A stretch of DNA of 64,000 bases, taken from Clostridia bacterium (GTDB taxonomy: Bacteria; Bacillota; Clostridia; Christensenellales; QALW01). Shown piece by piece: positions 1-6,116 of the stretch; within the stretch, counting starts at the first letter, position 1, and the number at the start of each line of letters is the position of its first letter. Made by a program: the position numbers and the translations under genes. Under the pieces are notes generated by a model that saw only the letters and a list, made by a program, of their open reading frames with translations, did no database searches and was not told the origin of the DNA. The DNA is taken from the NCBI GenBank assembly GCA_017502165.1, contig JAFVVO010000019.1:1-64000 (forward strand), given 5' to 3'.

Positions 1-2
1 CT

Positions 3-110
3 TTCTGCTCTTGTCATTTTAGGCATCTATCGCCGGAAAGCAACTCAATAGAGGTTTCCGCCCTTGCGCTGGATCGCGAAGGGAAACATCCACTGGAAAT
101 GGCAAACTAA
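3..110 (+). CDS. possible 3' end of a truncated gene
   Basis: An open frame enters from the left edge and stops at TAA 108-110, 15 bases before a strong terminator. The last residues read DREGKHPLEMAN. A competing frame ending at TAG 49-51 (ending IYRRKATQ) is also open from the edge, so the true frame cannot be decided from 100 bases. No family was recognised. Confidence 0.25.
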   Translation, partial: FCSCHFRHLSPESNSIEVSALALDREGKHPLEMAN

Positions 111-124
111 ATCCTTGTATTGCA

Positions 125-154
125 GCAAAAGCCCTGGTACACACCGGGGCTTTT
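125..154 (+). terminator. Rho-independent terminator
   Basis: AAAAGCCC and GGGGCTTTT form a GC-rich stem followed by a T run. It ends whatever transcript enters from the left edge and separates it from the accessory block to the right. Confidence 0.7.
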
Positions 155-254
155 CGGCATCTTGTCGCAGTTTGTTGCCCCTTTTATATCAGCAAGATCG
201 AAGGTTCAAAATGGCACTTTTTTGGGGATGTGATAAGTGAAACTTGAAGTAAAA

Positions 255-364
255 TGAAATGGACGCGGTGCAGTCTATGGACGGTAGGGGAGTCCGTAGA
301 GTGTCGTACGTCCATAAATTCTAATGGAATTGGAGATAATGGACAAATAGCACCCAATGGACGG
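255..364. repeat. ATGGAC motif repeats with 80-bp spacing
   Basis: ATGGAC occurs at 259, 277, 339 and 357, and inverted (GTCCAT) at 310-315. The pairs 259/339 and 277/357 are both exactly 80 bp apart, and GCA sits at the same place between the two members of each pair, which points to an old 80-bp duplication. Spaced identical hexamers suggest protein-binding arms, for example of a recombinase or replication initiator. No gene was found in 155-520; that stretch is otherwise unexplained and more GC-rich than the three genes that follow. Confidence 0.5.
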
Positions 365-521
365 TTTATAGCGGCCGGCTGTTAACTGAAACAACACCGA
401 GCGCACCCAGTGGGTGATGAAGCGAGGGGTTGTTTGAGCCGCGGTCGATAGATTTCGAAGGCAGTACCACCTGCCGAGAAAGCATCGGGCACCGCAATCC
501 GAGAGTGTCACAGGTTTTATC

Positions 522-550
522 TTGCTCCTCCATCGCTTTTATGATATAAT
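522..550 (+). promoter_or_regulatory. promoter of cassette gene 1
   Basis: -35 TTGCTC (522-527), 17-bp spacer, extended -10 TG-A-TATAAT (542-550). The spacer end CGCTTTTATG is shared with the promoters at 1312 and 2131. Confidence 0.75.
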
Positions 551-590
551 ACATTTGCATTGGAAATTAGTATATTTTGAGGTGACATTA

Positions 591-1016
591 TTGGGTAAAA
601 ATTCCGAACTAATAGAATATTTGAAACAAGAGAAAGATAAAATAAATTTTGAATTTCCTAAAAATGAAAAAATTACTGATTCATTATTTGAAAAGTTATA
701 TGATTTTTTAGAAAATGATTTCGAGGGAATGTCGGATAATCGTGTCTACAGATGCTTTTTAACTTCATTTAAAGAAATGATTTGTTTCGCTTTTAGGGAA
801 AATGTATCAAAAGCATATCTGCGTTGTTTTTTCAAGAGTTTAAATCGTGAGGACTTTGTTTCTTATTTGGCAAAGCATGCAAAGAGCAGAGAAAAAGACA
901 TTCGTTTTATTATGAAGCGTTTTTTAAATTCTTTCATTTATAGTTGGCAAGGTTATGATAATGATAAAAACAAGGTGCTAAATGAAATTGTGGTTTTTAT
1001 TGATTGCTGGATGTAA
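591..1016 (+). CDS. hypothetical protein, cassette gene 1
   Basis: Encodes about 141 residues from a TTG start at 591, chosen because GAGGTGA (579-585) sits at good Shine-Dalgarno distance; an upstream in-frame ATG at 522 lies inside the promoter and cannot be the start. The protein is soluble, predicted helical, rich in Lys, Glu and Phe, with no signal peptide or membrane segment. No family was recognised. The gene is much more AT-rich than the chromosome to the right, and it is the first of three unrelated small genes with the same promoter module, which suggests acquired DNA. Function unknown. Confidence 0.7.
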   Translation: MGKNSELIEYLKQEKDKINFEFPKNEKITDSLFEKLYDFLENDFEGMSDNRVYRCFLTSFKEMICFAFRENVSKAYLRCFFKSLNREDFVSYLAKHAKSREKDIRFIMKRFLNSFIYSWQGYDNDKNKVLNEIVVFIDCWM

Positions 1017-1097
1017 CGGCGTTGTAATTTGTGAAAATTAATGAAGCGCGAAAGAAAATCAGGTTTCGACCGGTTCCATTTTGAGTGTCGGTCCCAG

Positions 1098-1131
1098 AAA
1101 AAACTCTTATTCAGAAGAACAAGAGTTTTTT
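1098..1131 (+). terminator. terminator after cassette gene 1
   Basis: AAAAAACTCTT pairs perfectly with AAGAGTTTTTT. The T run passes directly into the hairpin array that starts at 1132. Confidence 0.8.
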
Positions 1132-1305
1132 AGTTATATTCGCCTTGCGGCGAGTTATATTGCTTCGCAGTTATATTTGGACTAATGTCCAAGTGATATT
1201 CGCTTCGCGAGTTTTGGGGCGAATATAATATCACTGAAACCGTAGGTTTCAATATCACTTTCACGAAGTGAAAATATCACTCTGTGCGAAGCACAGAATA
1301 TCGCT
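1132..1305. repeat. array of mini-hairpins with 9-mer spacers, inverted about its centre
   Basis: A 9-mer spacer occurs as AGTTATATT at 1132, 1153 and 1169 and as AGTGATATT at 1192. Its reverse complement AATATCACT occurs at 1227, 1251 and 1273, with AATATCGCT at 1297. Between spacers lie short palindromes with different stems: 1141-1152, 1161-1169, 1177-1192, 1201-1209, 1236-1250, 1260-1272 and 1282-1296. Several left-half loops are TTC (1161 and 1201) and two right-half loops are GAA (1260 and 1282), so the right half is the left half inverted. The array fills the gap between cassette genes 1 and 2 and encodes nothing obvious. Confidence 0.8.
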
Positions 1306-1311
1306 AATAAC

Positions 1312-1340
1312 TTGCGCATACACCGCTTTTATGCTATAAT
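1312..1340 (+). promoter_or_regulatory. promoter of cassette gene 2
   Basis: -35 TTGCGC (1312-1317), 17-bp spacer, extended -10 TG-C-TATAAT (1332-1340). CACCGC (1321-1326) and GCGGTG (1350-1355) form an inverted repeat around the -10, and the right arm includes the Shine-Dalgarno sequence. Confidence 0.8.
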
Positions 1341-1360
1341 ACTTTCAAGGCGGTGACGAT

Positions 1361-1924
1361 ATGAGCAAAAAGAAGATAGTATTGATAGTTGTATTAGCAG
1401 TTTTAACTTTATTTATTATTTTATGTGGATTGTTGGCGTACTATATTTTTGGTGAAAGAGATAAAGTTAGTTACGATATAAATGAGTGGAGCAATCTTGA
1501 AAAAACATTTACCTATCTTCCGTCTGTTGAGGAAATGGGCGAGTATAGTGATTTGAAATCCAAATACCAGCATAGAGATTATTTTATTTTTCAATCAGAT
1601 GCTTATATTTTACGGGCTACATATCCAAAAGATATATTCGATAAGCAAAAAAACAGCATTTTAAACAACTATTCTTTTCAAGAAACAGTCGTAGATTATG
1701 GTGAAGAAACAATTGAAAAAGAAGCAAATTTTGAGTTTGATGGTTTTAAATTTCAAATGTTGTCATTAAAAGAATATAATCTTTATTATCCAAAACAAAT
1801 CGTTTTTGTTGGCATTTCCAAGAAAAATAATGAAATTGCTTTTGTTTTCTTTGATGATATTGATTTAGATTATATTAGTGATTCCTTTGAAGAATTTCTT
1901 GTAGAGGAATGTGGATGGGAATAA
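1361..1924 (+). CDS. hypothetical membrane-anchored protein, cassette gene 2
   Basis: Encodes 187 residues. Residues 1-5 are basic (MSKKK) and residues 6-30 form one hydrophobic helix, so the protein is probably anchored with its roughly 155-residue acidic, Tyr/Phe-rich remainder outside the cell. No catalytic motif or family was recognised. The start ATG at 1361 is supported by AGGCGGTGA at 1348-1356. The gene is AT-rich and sits between two inverted-repeat arrays, with its own promoter and terminator, so it is a self-contained transcription unit. Function unknown. Confidence 0.75.
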   Translation: MSKKKIVLIVVLAVLTLFIILCGLLAYYIFGERDKVSYDINEWSNLEKTFTYLPSVEEMGEYSDLKSKYQHRDYFIFQSDAYILRATYPKDIFDKQKNSILNNYSFQETVVDYGEETIEKEANFEFDGFKFQMLSLKEYNLYYPKQIVFVGISKKNNEIAFVFFDDIDLDYISDSFEEFLVEECGWE

Positions 1925-1985
1925 CATAGAAAATTAGTTTTTCAGGCACATTTCATTCGTGTCATTAAGTTCAAAACACCCAAAC

Positions 1986-2017
1986 GAAAATCCGTTCTCG
2001 AAAGTGGACGGATTTTT
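1986..2017 (+). terminator. terminator after cassette gene 2
   Basis: AAAATCCGT (1987-1995) pairs with ACGGATTTT (2008-2016), with a T run. The left arm is reused as half of a larger inverted repeat with 2068-2079. Confidence 0.7.
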
Positions 2018-2128
2018 GTTTGTATTATTCATTATTCATTTTTCATCATTCATTATTCATCAATGAAGAACGGATTTTCAAATGAATAATGAAGAATAAA
2101 GTCGCACGGCTAATGAATAATGAATAAT
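1986..2128. repeat. nested inverted-repeat array between cassette genes 2 and 3
   Basis: GAAAATCCGTTC (1986-1997) is repeated inverted as GAACGGATTTTC (2068-2079). A 17-bp tract built on ATTCATT (2024-2040) is repeated inverted at 2112-2128 (AATGAATAATGAATAAT), with further ATTCAT/ATGAAT copies between. The right arm ends 2 bp before the -35 of the next gene. The layout parallels the hairpin array at 1132-1305: left half and right half in opposite orientation. Confidence 0.75.
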
Positions 2129-2130
2129 TA

Positions 2131-2159
2131 TTGCACCCCTGCCGCTTTTATGTTATAAT
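2131..2159 (+). promoter_or_regulatory. promoter of cassette gene 3
   Basis: -35 TTGCAC (2131-2136), 17-bp spacer, extended -10 TG-T-TATAAT (2151-2159). GCCGC upstream of the -10 and GCGG downstream repeat the inverted arms seen at the cassette 2 promoter. Confidence 0.8.
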
Positions 2160-2180
2160 ACACCTAAAGGCGGTGGTGAT

Positions 2181-2687
2181 GTGGAAATATACACTTTTCA
2201 ATCTCCGTATAACACGTTGCTGAATATAATATATGCTCTAGGTGTAATTTTGCTTGGTGTAGTGAGTTTTTTCTTAATTCAATTTTTCGTTGGACAGGTA
2301 AAAGCGTATCATCAATCTGGTGAAAAGTTTCCATGCCGATTGACTGCATTTTTAATAGCATTTTGTTTTGTTCCAATAGTTGGAACAGTCTTATTTGGAA
2401 ATGCGTTCATTAAAAGCGTTTCTTATGACATTAACATGTATAGAGGTAATGCATATTATCTTGAGGGAGATATTGAACTTATTTCTTGTGAAGAGGATTA
2501 TTACAGAGGCAAATTTATGGGATATAACGTTGTTTTGACTTTCGACGGAAAAACATTAGCTCCAAGTAATACATTTTCAGCGGAAGAGATTGAATATTTT
2601 AAAAGTGATGAAAAGTTGATTGTTCAATATGGGGAAATTAAAAATGATGGCATATACATATGGAGTATATGTACGGCGGAAAAATAG
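2181..2687 (+). CDS. hypothetical membrane protein, cassette gene 3
   Basis: Encodes 168 residues from a GTG start at 2181, preceded by AAAGGCGGTGGTGAT. Two hydrophobic helices (about residues 15-40 and 50-75) are followed by a soluble C-terminal domain of about 90 residues, so it is a small inner-membrane protein of unknown function. No family was recognised. Like the two genes upstream it is AT-rich and carries its own promoter and terminator, but its protein sequence is unrelated to theirs. Confidence 0.75.
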   Translation: MEIYTFQSPYNTLLNIIYALGVILLGVVSFFLIQFFVGQVKAYHQSGEKFPCRLTAFLIAFCFVPIVGTVLFGNAFIKSVSYDINMYRGNAYYLEGDIELISCEEDYYRGKFMGYNVVLTFDGKTLAPSNTFSAEEIEYFKSDEKLIVQYGEIKNDGIYIWSICTAEK

Positions 2688-2744
2688 GAGTTTATTAAAG
2701 ATAATCAGGTTTTTCCACCAGTTCTTTTTCGGACACGAATGACA

Positions 2745-2778
2745 AAAAAAGAGATACTCAAACGAGTATCTCTTTTTG
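2745..2778 (+). terminator. terminator after cassette gene 3
   Basis: AAAGAGATACTC pairs with GAGTATCTCTTT, with a T run. The core GATACTCAAACGAGTATC is nearly identical to the terminator at 4946. From here to 2877 nothing else was seen. Confidence 0.8.
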
Positions 2779-2877
2779 TATTCCATCTCAATTAGACTTT
2801 GATCTCACACATTAAGGTTAACAGCCGCTGCGGCGGAAACTCAGATAACACCGAGTGTATCGTAATTCAATTTTGTT

Positions 2878-3753
2878 TTAATTTTTTGGTGAGCAATCGG
2901 AGATGAATTCTATAAAATGATTCATATTACCCGAAAGATGCTTGCCCTGCTTCCACACGAGGCTTATTTGAGTGCGCATTGGGGGAGAAAGAGGGATTCC
3001 CACAAGCTCAGGACTTGATTTGAGCAAAAATTCAAAAATAAAGCCTACTGCAATGCCTTCAGAAACGATGCTTTGCACGGTGGAAACCTGCGACGAATCA
3101 AGAAGAACGCGGGGGACAACGCTGTTTTGCTTAAAGCGTTCAAGTATTCGTTCTGTCTGAAAAAAGCTGTTCTTGAACAGAACAAGAGGCTCAGACTTTA
3201 ATTCTTCTACGGTGACGGATGCCTTTTTTGCCAAGGGATGATTTTTACTTACGCAACAAACGTTGTTTAATTCGGCAAAGGGCAGAGATCTGTATTCATC
3301 GTCAACGGGTGCCTGATGGGGCAAAAAAGCCATATTGATTTTGTTTTCGTCAAGCAAGCGGATAAGAGTGCTTCGGTCTCCCTCGGTTACGTTGATTTTG
3401 AAGTCGGGATGAATTTTGCAGAAATTTCCCAAAATAATAGGAAGAATCAACGAGCTGAGCATAGGAGGAACTCCAAGATTCAGCACTCTGTTGTCACCCA
3501 ATTCATTCATAACCTTTACAGCTCTGTCGGCGTCTGCAATAAGCAGGTCTGCCTGCTCTAAGAGAACGGCTCCCTCTTTGGTTAAAGTCATTTTTTTGTT
3601 TTGTCGGCTGAAAAGAAGCACACCAAATTCCTTTTCCAGATTGCTGATAGCACTCGAAACAGAAGGCTGTGAAATATTTAAGTATTCTGCGGCACGGCTA
3701 ACGCTTCCGCAGGAGCACACCGCCTGAAAATATCGAAGTTGGTCAAGAGTCAT
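2878..3753 (-). CDS. LysR-family transcriptional regulator
   Basis: Encodes 291 residues, the usual LysR length. The N-terminal winged HTH (residues 1-60; MTLDQLRYFQAVC, then NISQPSVSSAISNLEKEFG) is canonical. Residues 90-285 match a periplasmic-binding-type effector domain (LNLGVPPM and following). It is divergent from the dehydrogenase at 3862, and two ATAG-N7/8-CTAT dyads lie between them, so it most likely controls that gene in response to a hydroxy-acid, by analogy with DmlR-type regulators. The effector is an inference. The start ATG (3751-3753) has AAAGGTG upstream. Confidence 0.9.
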   Translation of the reverse strand: MTLDQLRYFQAVCSCGSVSRAAEYLNISQPSVSSAISNLEKEFGVLLFSRQNKKMTLTKEGAVLLEQADLLIADADRAVKVMNELGDNRVLNLGVPPMLSSLILPIILGNFCKIHPDFKINVTEGDRSTLIRLLDENKINMAFLPHQAPVDDEYRSLPFAELNNVCCVSKNHPLAKKASVTVEELKSEPLVLFKNSFFQTERILERFKQNSVVPRVLLDSSQVSTVQSIVSEGIAVGFIFEFLLKSSPELVGIPLSPPMRTQISLVWKQGKHLSGNMNHFIEFISDCSPKN

Positions 3754-3766
3754 AAAACACCTTTCT

Positions 3767-3831
3767 ATAGTTAAAACCTATCAATTCAAAATAAAATTAT
3801 ATTTTACAAATAGATTATAGCCTATTATACT
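3767..3831 (+). promoter_or_regulatory. dehydrogenase promoter with two LysR-type dyads
   Basis: The promoter is TTTACA (3803-3808), 17 bp, TATACT (3826-3831). A dyad ATAG-N8-CTAT (3810-3825) fills its spacer, and ATAG-N7-CTAT (3767-3781) lies 28 bp further upstream, next to the lysR start. This is the expected pair of sites for a LysR regulator of a divergent gene. Confidence 0.55.
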
Positions 3832-3861
3832 AATAATATCAAGTATTTAAGGAGAAAAATT

Positions 3862-4935
3862 ATGCAAAAATATAAAATTGCCGTAATTGGCGGCGACGGA
3901 ATTGGACCTGAGGTTATTGCAGAGGGCGTTAAGGTGTTAAACAAGGTTGCTCAGCTTGACGGAAGCTTTGAGTTTGAGTTTACCGAGTTTCCTTGGGGCT
4001 GCGAATATTATCTTGAAAGGGGAGAAATGATGCCCAAGGACGGCATTGAAACTCTTTCAAAGTTCGACGCAATCTTTTTAGGCGCAGTTGGTGCTCCCGG
4101 GGTGCCCGACCACGTTTCACTGTGGGATTTGCTGCTCCGTATCCGCAAGAGCTTTGACCAGTACGTTAATCTTCGCCCCGTAAAGCTGCTTAAGGGCGCT
4201 CCTTGTCCTCTTAAGGATACAAAGGAAGAGGACATAGATATGGTGTTCGTTCGCGAAAACAGTGAGGGTGAATATGCAGGAAGCGGAAGCTGGTTGTTCA
4301 AGAATAAGCCCAACGAGGTAGTAATTCAGGATGGCGTTTTCTCCCGCGTTGGTTGCGAAAGAATTATTCGTTACGCTTACGAGCTTGCCAAAAAGGAAAA
4401 CAAAACCTTAACAAGCATCAGTAAGGGTAACGCGCTCAATTATTCAATGGTTTTCTGGGACCAGATTTTCTCTGAGGTGGGCAAGGAATACCCCGAGGTT
4501 AAAACAAGCTCTTATTTAGTTGACGCGGCAAGTATGTTTATGGTTAAGGACCCCAAGCGGTTTGAAATCGTTGTTACCTCAAATCTTTTCGGTGACATTT
4601 TAACCGACCTTGGCGCCGCCATTACGGGCGGTATGGGACTTGCGGCAGGGGCAAATATCAACCCCGAAAGAAAGTTTCCCTCTATGTTTGAGCCTATCCA
4701 CGGCTCCGCTCCCGACATTGCAGGTCAGGGAAAAGCCAACCCCTTGGCAACGGTTTGGTCAGCAAGCCAGCTTCTTGATTTCTTCGGCCACGAGGATTGG
4801 GGCAAGGTGCTTATTGATTGTATCGAAGAAGTCCTTTGCGAGAAAAAGGTGCTTACTGCCGATTTAGGCGGAAATTGCTCCACAAGCCAGGTAGGCGACG
4901 AGATCGTAAGAAAAATAGAGGTAAAAAGAATTTAA
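3862..4935 (+). CDS. dmlA: D-malate/tartrate dehydrogenase family protein (DmlA/TtuC type)
   Basis: Encodes 357 residues of the isocitrate/isopropylmalate dehydrogenase family. The N-terminus has the GGDGIGPEV motif, and VPDHVSLWDLLLRIRK with DQYVNLRPV matches the D-malate/tartrate subgroup rather than LeuB. The nucleotide and metal site is seen in FGDILTDLGAAITGGMG and EPIHGSAPDIAGQGKANP. Family members oxidatively decarboxylate D-malate, tartrate or 3-isopropylmalate with NAD and Mg/Mn. The gene stands alone between a divergent LysR regulator and a terminator, with no other leucine-pathway gene in the window, which favours a catabolic role. Exact substrate is uncertain. Confidence 0.88.
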   Translation: MQKYKIAVIGGDGIGPEVIAEGVKVLNKVAQLDGSFEFEFTEFPWGCEYYLERGEMMPKDGIETLSKFDAIFLGAVGAPGVPDHVSLWDLLLRIRKSFDQYVNLRPVKLLKGAPCPLKDTKEEDIDMVFVRENSEGEYAGSGSWLFKNKPNEVVIQDGVFSRVGCERIIRYAYELAKKENKTLTSISKGNALNYSMVFWDQIFSEVGKEYPEVKTSSYLVDAASMFMVKDPKRFEIVVTSNLFGDILTDLGAAITGGMGLAAGANINPERKFPSMFEPIHGSAPDIAGQGKANPLATVWSASQLLDFFGHEDWGKVLIDCIEEVLCEKKVLTADLGGNCSTSQVGDEIVRKIEVKRI

Positions 4936-4945
4936 TTAAGATAAT

Positions 4946-4977
4946 AAAAAAGATACTCAAATGAGTATCTTTTTTAT
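4946..4977. terminator. bidirectional terminator
   Basis: AAAAAAGATACTC pairs with GAGTATCTTTTTT. It serves the dehydrogenase on the plus strand and the XRE gene on the minus strand, whose stop codon lies in the T run. Confidence 0.85.
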
Positions 4978-5246
4978 TTATTACCAATTACTCCGTCGGG
5001 AAAAACGGAAGCCTTAATCAAATCTTCAGGAGCAATTTCAAGTGCGTCAGCTATATTATAAAACACGTCCAACGAAAAACTGTAAGCTAAATTTGGGGCC
5101 TCAATGTTGCTTAAAAGCGAACGGCTGATATTAGCCTTTTCCGATAGCTTTTCCTGTGAGAAACCGCGTATTCTGCGCAGAGTGGAAATTGCAATACCAA
5201 GCTGAATAAAACGGTCGCGGTTTTTGTAATCTACGTCTCTTCCCAT
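4974..5246 (-). CDS. XRE-family HTH transcriptional regulator
   Basis: Encodes 90 residues with one Cro/C1-type HTH (about residues 16-70). The recognition segment reads GFSQEKLSEKANISRSLLSNIE, split by the turn at KANI. There is no further domain. Regulators of this size usually repress a nearby divergent promoter, and a strong promoter flanked by two TATGTATGCA copies lies just upstream on the opposite strand. The start ATG (5244-5246) has AAGAGGTTATT before it. Confidence 0.88.
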   Translation of the reverse strand: MGRDVDYKNRDRFIQLGIAISTLRRIRGFSQEKLSEKANISRSLLSNIEAPNLAYSFSLDVFYNIADALEIAPEDLIKASVFPDGVIGNK

Positions 5247-5323
5247 AATAACCTCTTATATATATAATAAATAAACAATCTATTTACTATTATACTTTTT
5301 GTTGCAAGTTCTTTCAGTATTTA

Positions 5324-5394
5324 TATGTATGCAGTTGACTGTATTAGTAGGCTATGATATAATCAAATTTACATTTTATCTTTGTATGTATGCA
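5324..5394 (+). promoter_or_regulatory. promoter flanked by TATGTATGCA direct repeats
   Basis: TTGACT (5335-5340), 17 bp, TATAAT (5358-5363). TATGTATGCA occurs at 5324-5333 and 5385-5394, placing one copy just upstream of the -35 and one downstream of the start site. These are candidate operators for the divergent XRE protein. Confidence 0.6.
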
Positions 5395-5488
5395 AACGGC
5401 GATATTTTATACGTTATTGAATTCAGATAACAACAAATTCGCAAGAGAAAACACTACCGGTTATAGCAAATTAATTAAAAAATTCTAA
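5390..5488 (+). CDS. possible 32-residue small protein
   Basis: An ATG-TAA frame directly downstream of the promoter at 5335-5363 encodes 32 residues beginning MQTAIFYTLLNSDNN and ending SKLIKKF. There is no convincing Shine-Dalgarno site, so it would be translated from a short leader or not at all. It lies in a 510-bp gap with no larger gene. No family was recognised. It may be only the 5' part of an untranslated transcript. Confidence 0.25.
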   Translation: MQTAIFYTLLNSDNNKFARENTTGYSKLIKKF

Positions 5489-5547
5489 AAATTTTATTAA
5501 ATCCTATGCAAAAACAGGAATTTAATTGTTTATTAACAAATAAATAA

Positions 5548-5576
5548 TTGACACAAAAAAAGATATTGTATATAAT
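5548..5576 (+). promoter_or_regulatory. full-consensus sigma-A promoter
   Basis: TTGACA, 17-bp spacer, TATAAT with no deviation from consensus. The predicted start is near 5583, at the beginning of the structured RNA. Confidence 0.85.
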
Positions 5577-5582
5577 AAGTTC

Positions 5583-5727
5583 AATCTTTTGAGGCAGAAA
5601 TTCAGAGAGAATTTCTAATTTTGAGTATTTCTCAAAAGTATTTTTAGTACAGAAGAATAATTTGAGCCTGAGCCTTAGAGCCCGTGCCGATTAATCGTTA
5701 TATGCGATTAAGGCACGGGCTTTTTTT
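5583..5727 (+). ncRNA. putative structured small RNA or 5' leader (about 145 nt)
   Basis: A consensus promoter ends at 5576 and a strong terminator (GCCCGTGCC 5680-5688 with GGCACGGGC 5712-5720, then seven T) ends the unit. Inside, CTTTTGAG (5586-5593) pairs with CTCAAAAG (5631-5638), enclosing AGAAATTC (5596-5603) with GAATTTCT (5609-5616). No ATG frame longer than a few codons is present. It could be a free small RNA or an attenuated leader for the KTR gene 40 bases downstream. It did not match any riboswitch class recalled. Confidence 0.55.
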
Positions 5728-5767
5728 ATTCCCGCGTTAAAAACAAATGAAAATGAGGTGATAGCAC

Positions 5768-5962
5768 TTGGCAGAACAAGTACAAATTAAAACAACGGTA
5801 AACTGTCTCGATGACCAACGACAGCGGTATCTCTGCCCTTTTTGCGGAAAACATACGGTTTTATGGGTGTTCCCCACAACAGAGGTAAAAAATTTACCAA
5901 TAAAATGTAAGCTCTGCGGTAAAGAAAGCATTATAAACATCAACCCGGAGAGTGAAGTTTAA
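5768..5962 (+). CDS. cysteine-rich KTR-type small zinc-ribbon protein
   Basis: Encodes 64 residues from a TTG start at 5768, supported by GAGGTGA at 5754-5760. Two CxxC knuckles (CPFCGKHTV and CKLCGKES) are spaced as in the Cys_rich_KTR family, small zinc-ribbon proteins common in Bacillota mobile elements, often next to tetracycline-resistance or conjugation genes. No such genes are visible here, so this may be a remnant of an element. Molecular function is not established for the family. Confidence 0.7.
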   Translation: MAEQVQIKTTVNCLDDQRQRYLCPFCGKHTVLWVFPTTEVKNLPIKCKLCGKESIININPESEV

Positions 5963-6030
5963 GATGAAAGGTTATTTATCTGAAGCTTTTCACTATTACA
6001 TATTACAGTAAAACCATTTAGTTTCTTAAT

Positions 6031-6075
6031 AAATAATGCGATTGAAATCGGCAAACGAAGGGGTTTGCATTATTT
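6031..6075 (+). repeat. branched palindrome upstream of the TetR gene
   Basis: AAATAATGC (6031-6039) pairs with GCATTATTT (6067-6075). Two smaller hairpins lie inside (CGATTGAAATCG, and CAAAC with GTTTG), giving a compact cloverleaf. It may act as a terminator for the KTR gene, or as an operator. Confidence 0.4.
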
Positions 6076-6116
6076 TATAAAAATATGTAGTAAACATTTA
6101 CAAAAGGAGATAAAAA

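Noticed and set aside
366..560. Minus-strand frame with residues such as VVLPSKSIDRGSNNPSLHHP
   Set aside because: No ribosome site, overlaps the cassette 1 promoter, and no recognised family. It sits in a repeat-rich gene-free stretch; more likely chance or a remnant.
1132..1305. CRISPR array
   Set aside because: Spacers are the constant element and the short palindromes vary; units are far too short (about 20 bp) and inverted about the centre. Not a CRISPR.
522..2778. Classical integron cassette array
   Set aside because: No GTTRRRY core sites, no attC-like sites 60-140 bp long with the usual core, no integrase gene in view, and each gene has its own promoter.
3862..4935. Leucine-pathway LeuB
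   Set aside because: VPDHVSLWDLL and DQYVNLRPV fit the D-malate/tartrate branch, and no leuA, leuC or leuD is adjacent.
5583..5727. 6S RNA, T-box or tetracycline-resistance leader
   Set aside because: No long closed rod with central bubble, no T-box motif, and no tet gene follows. The RNA is left unassigned.
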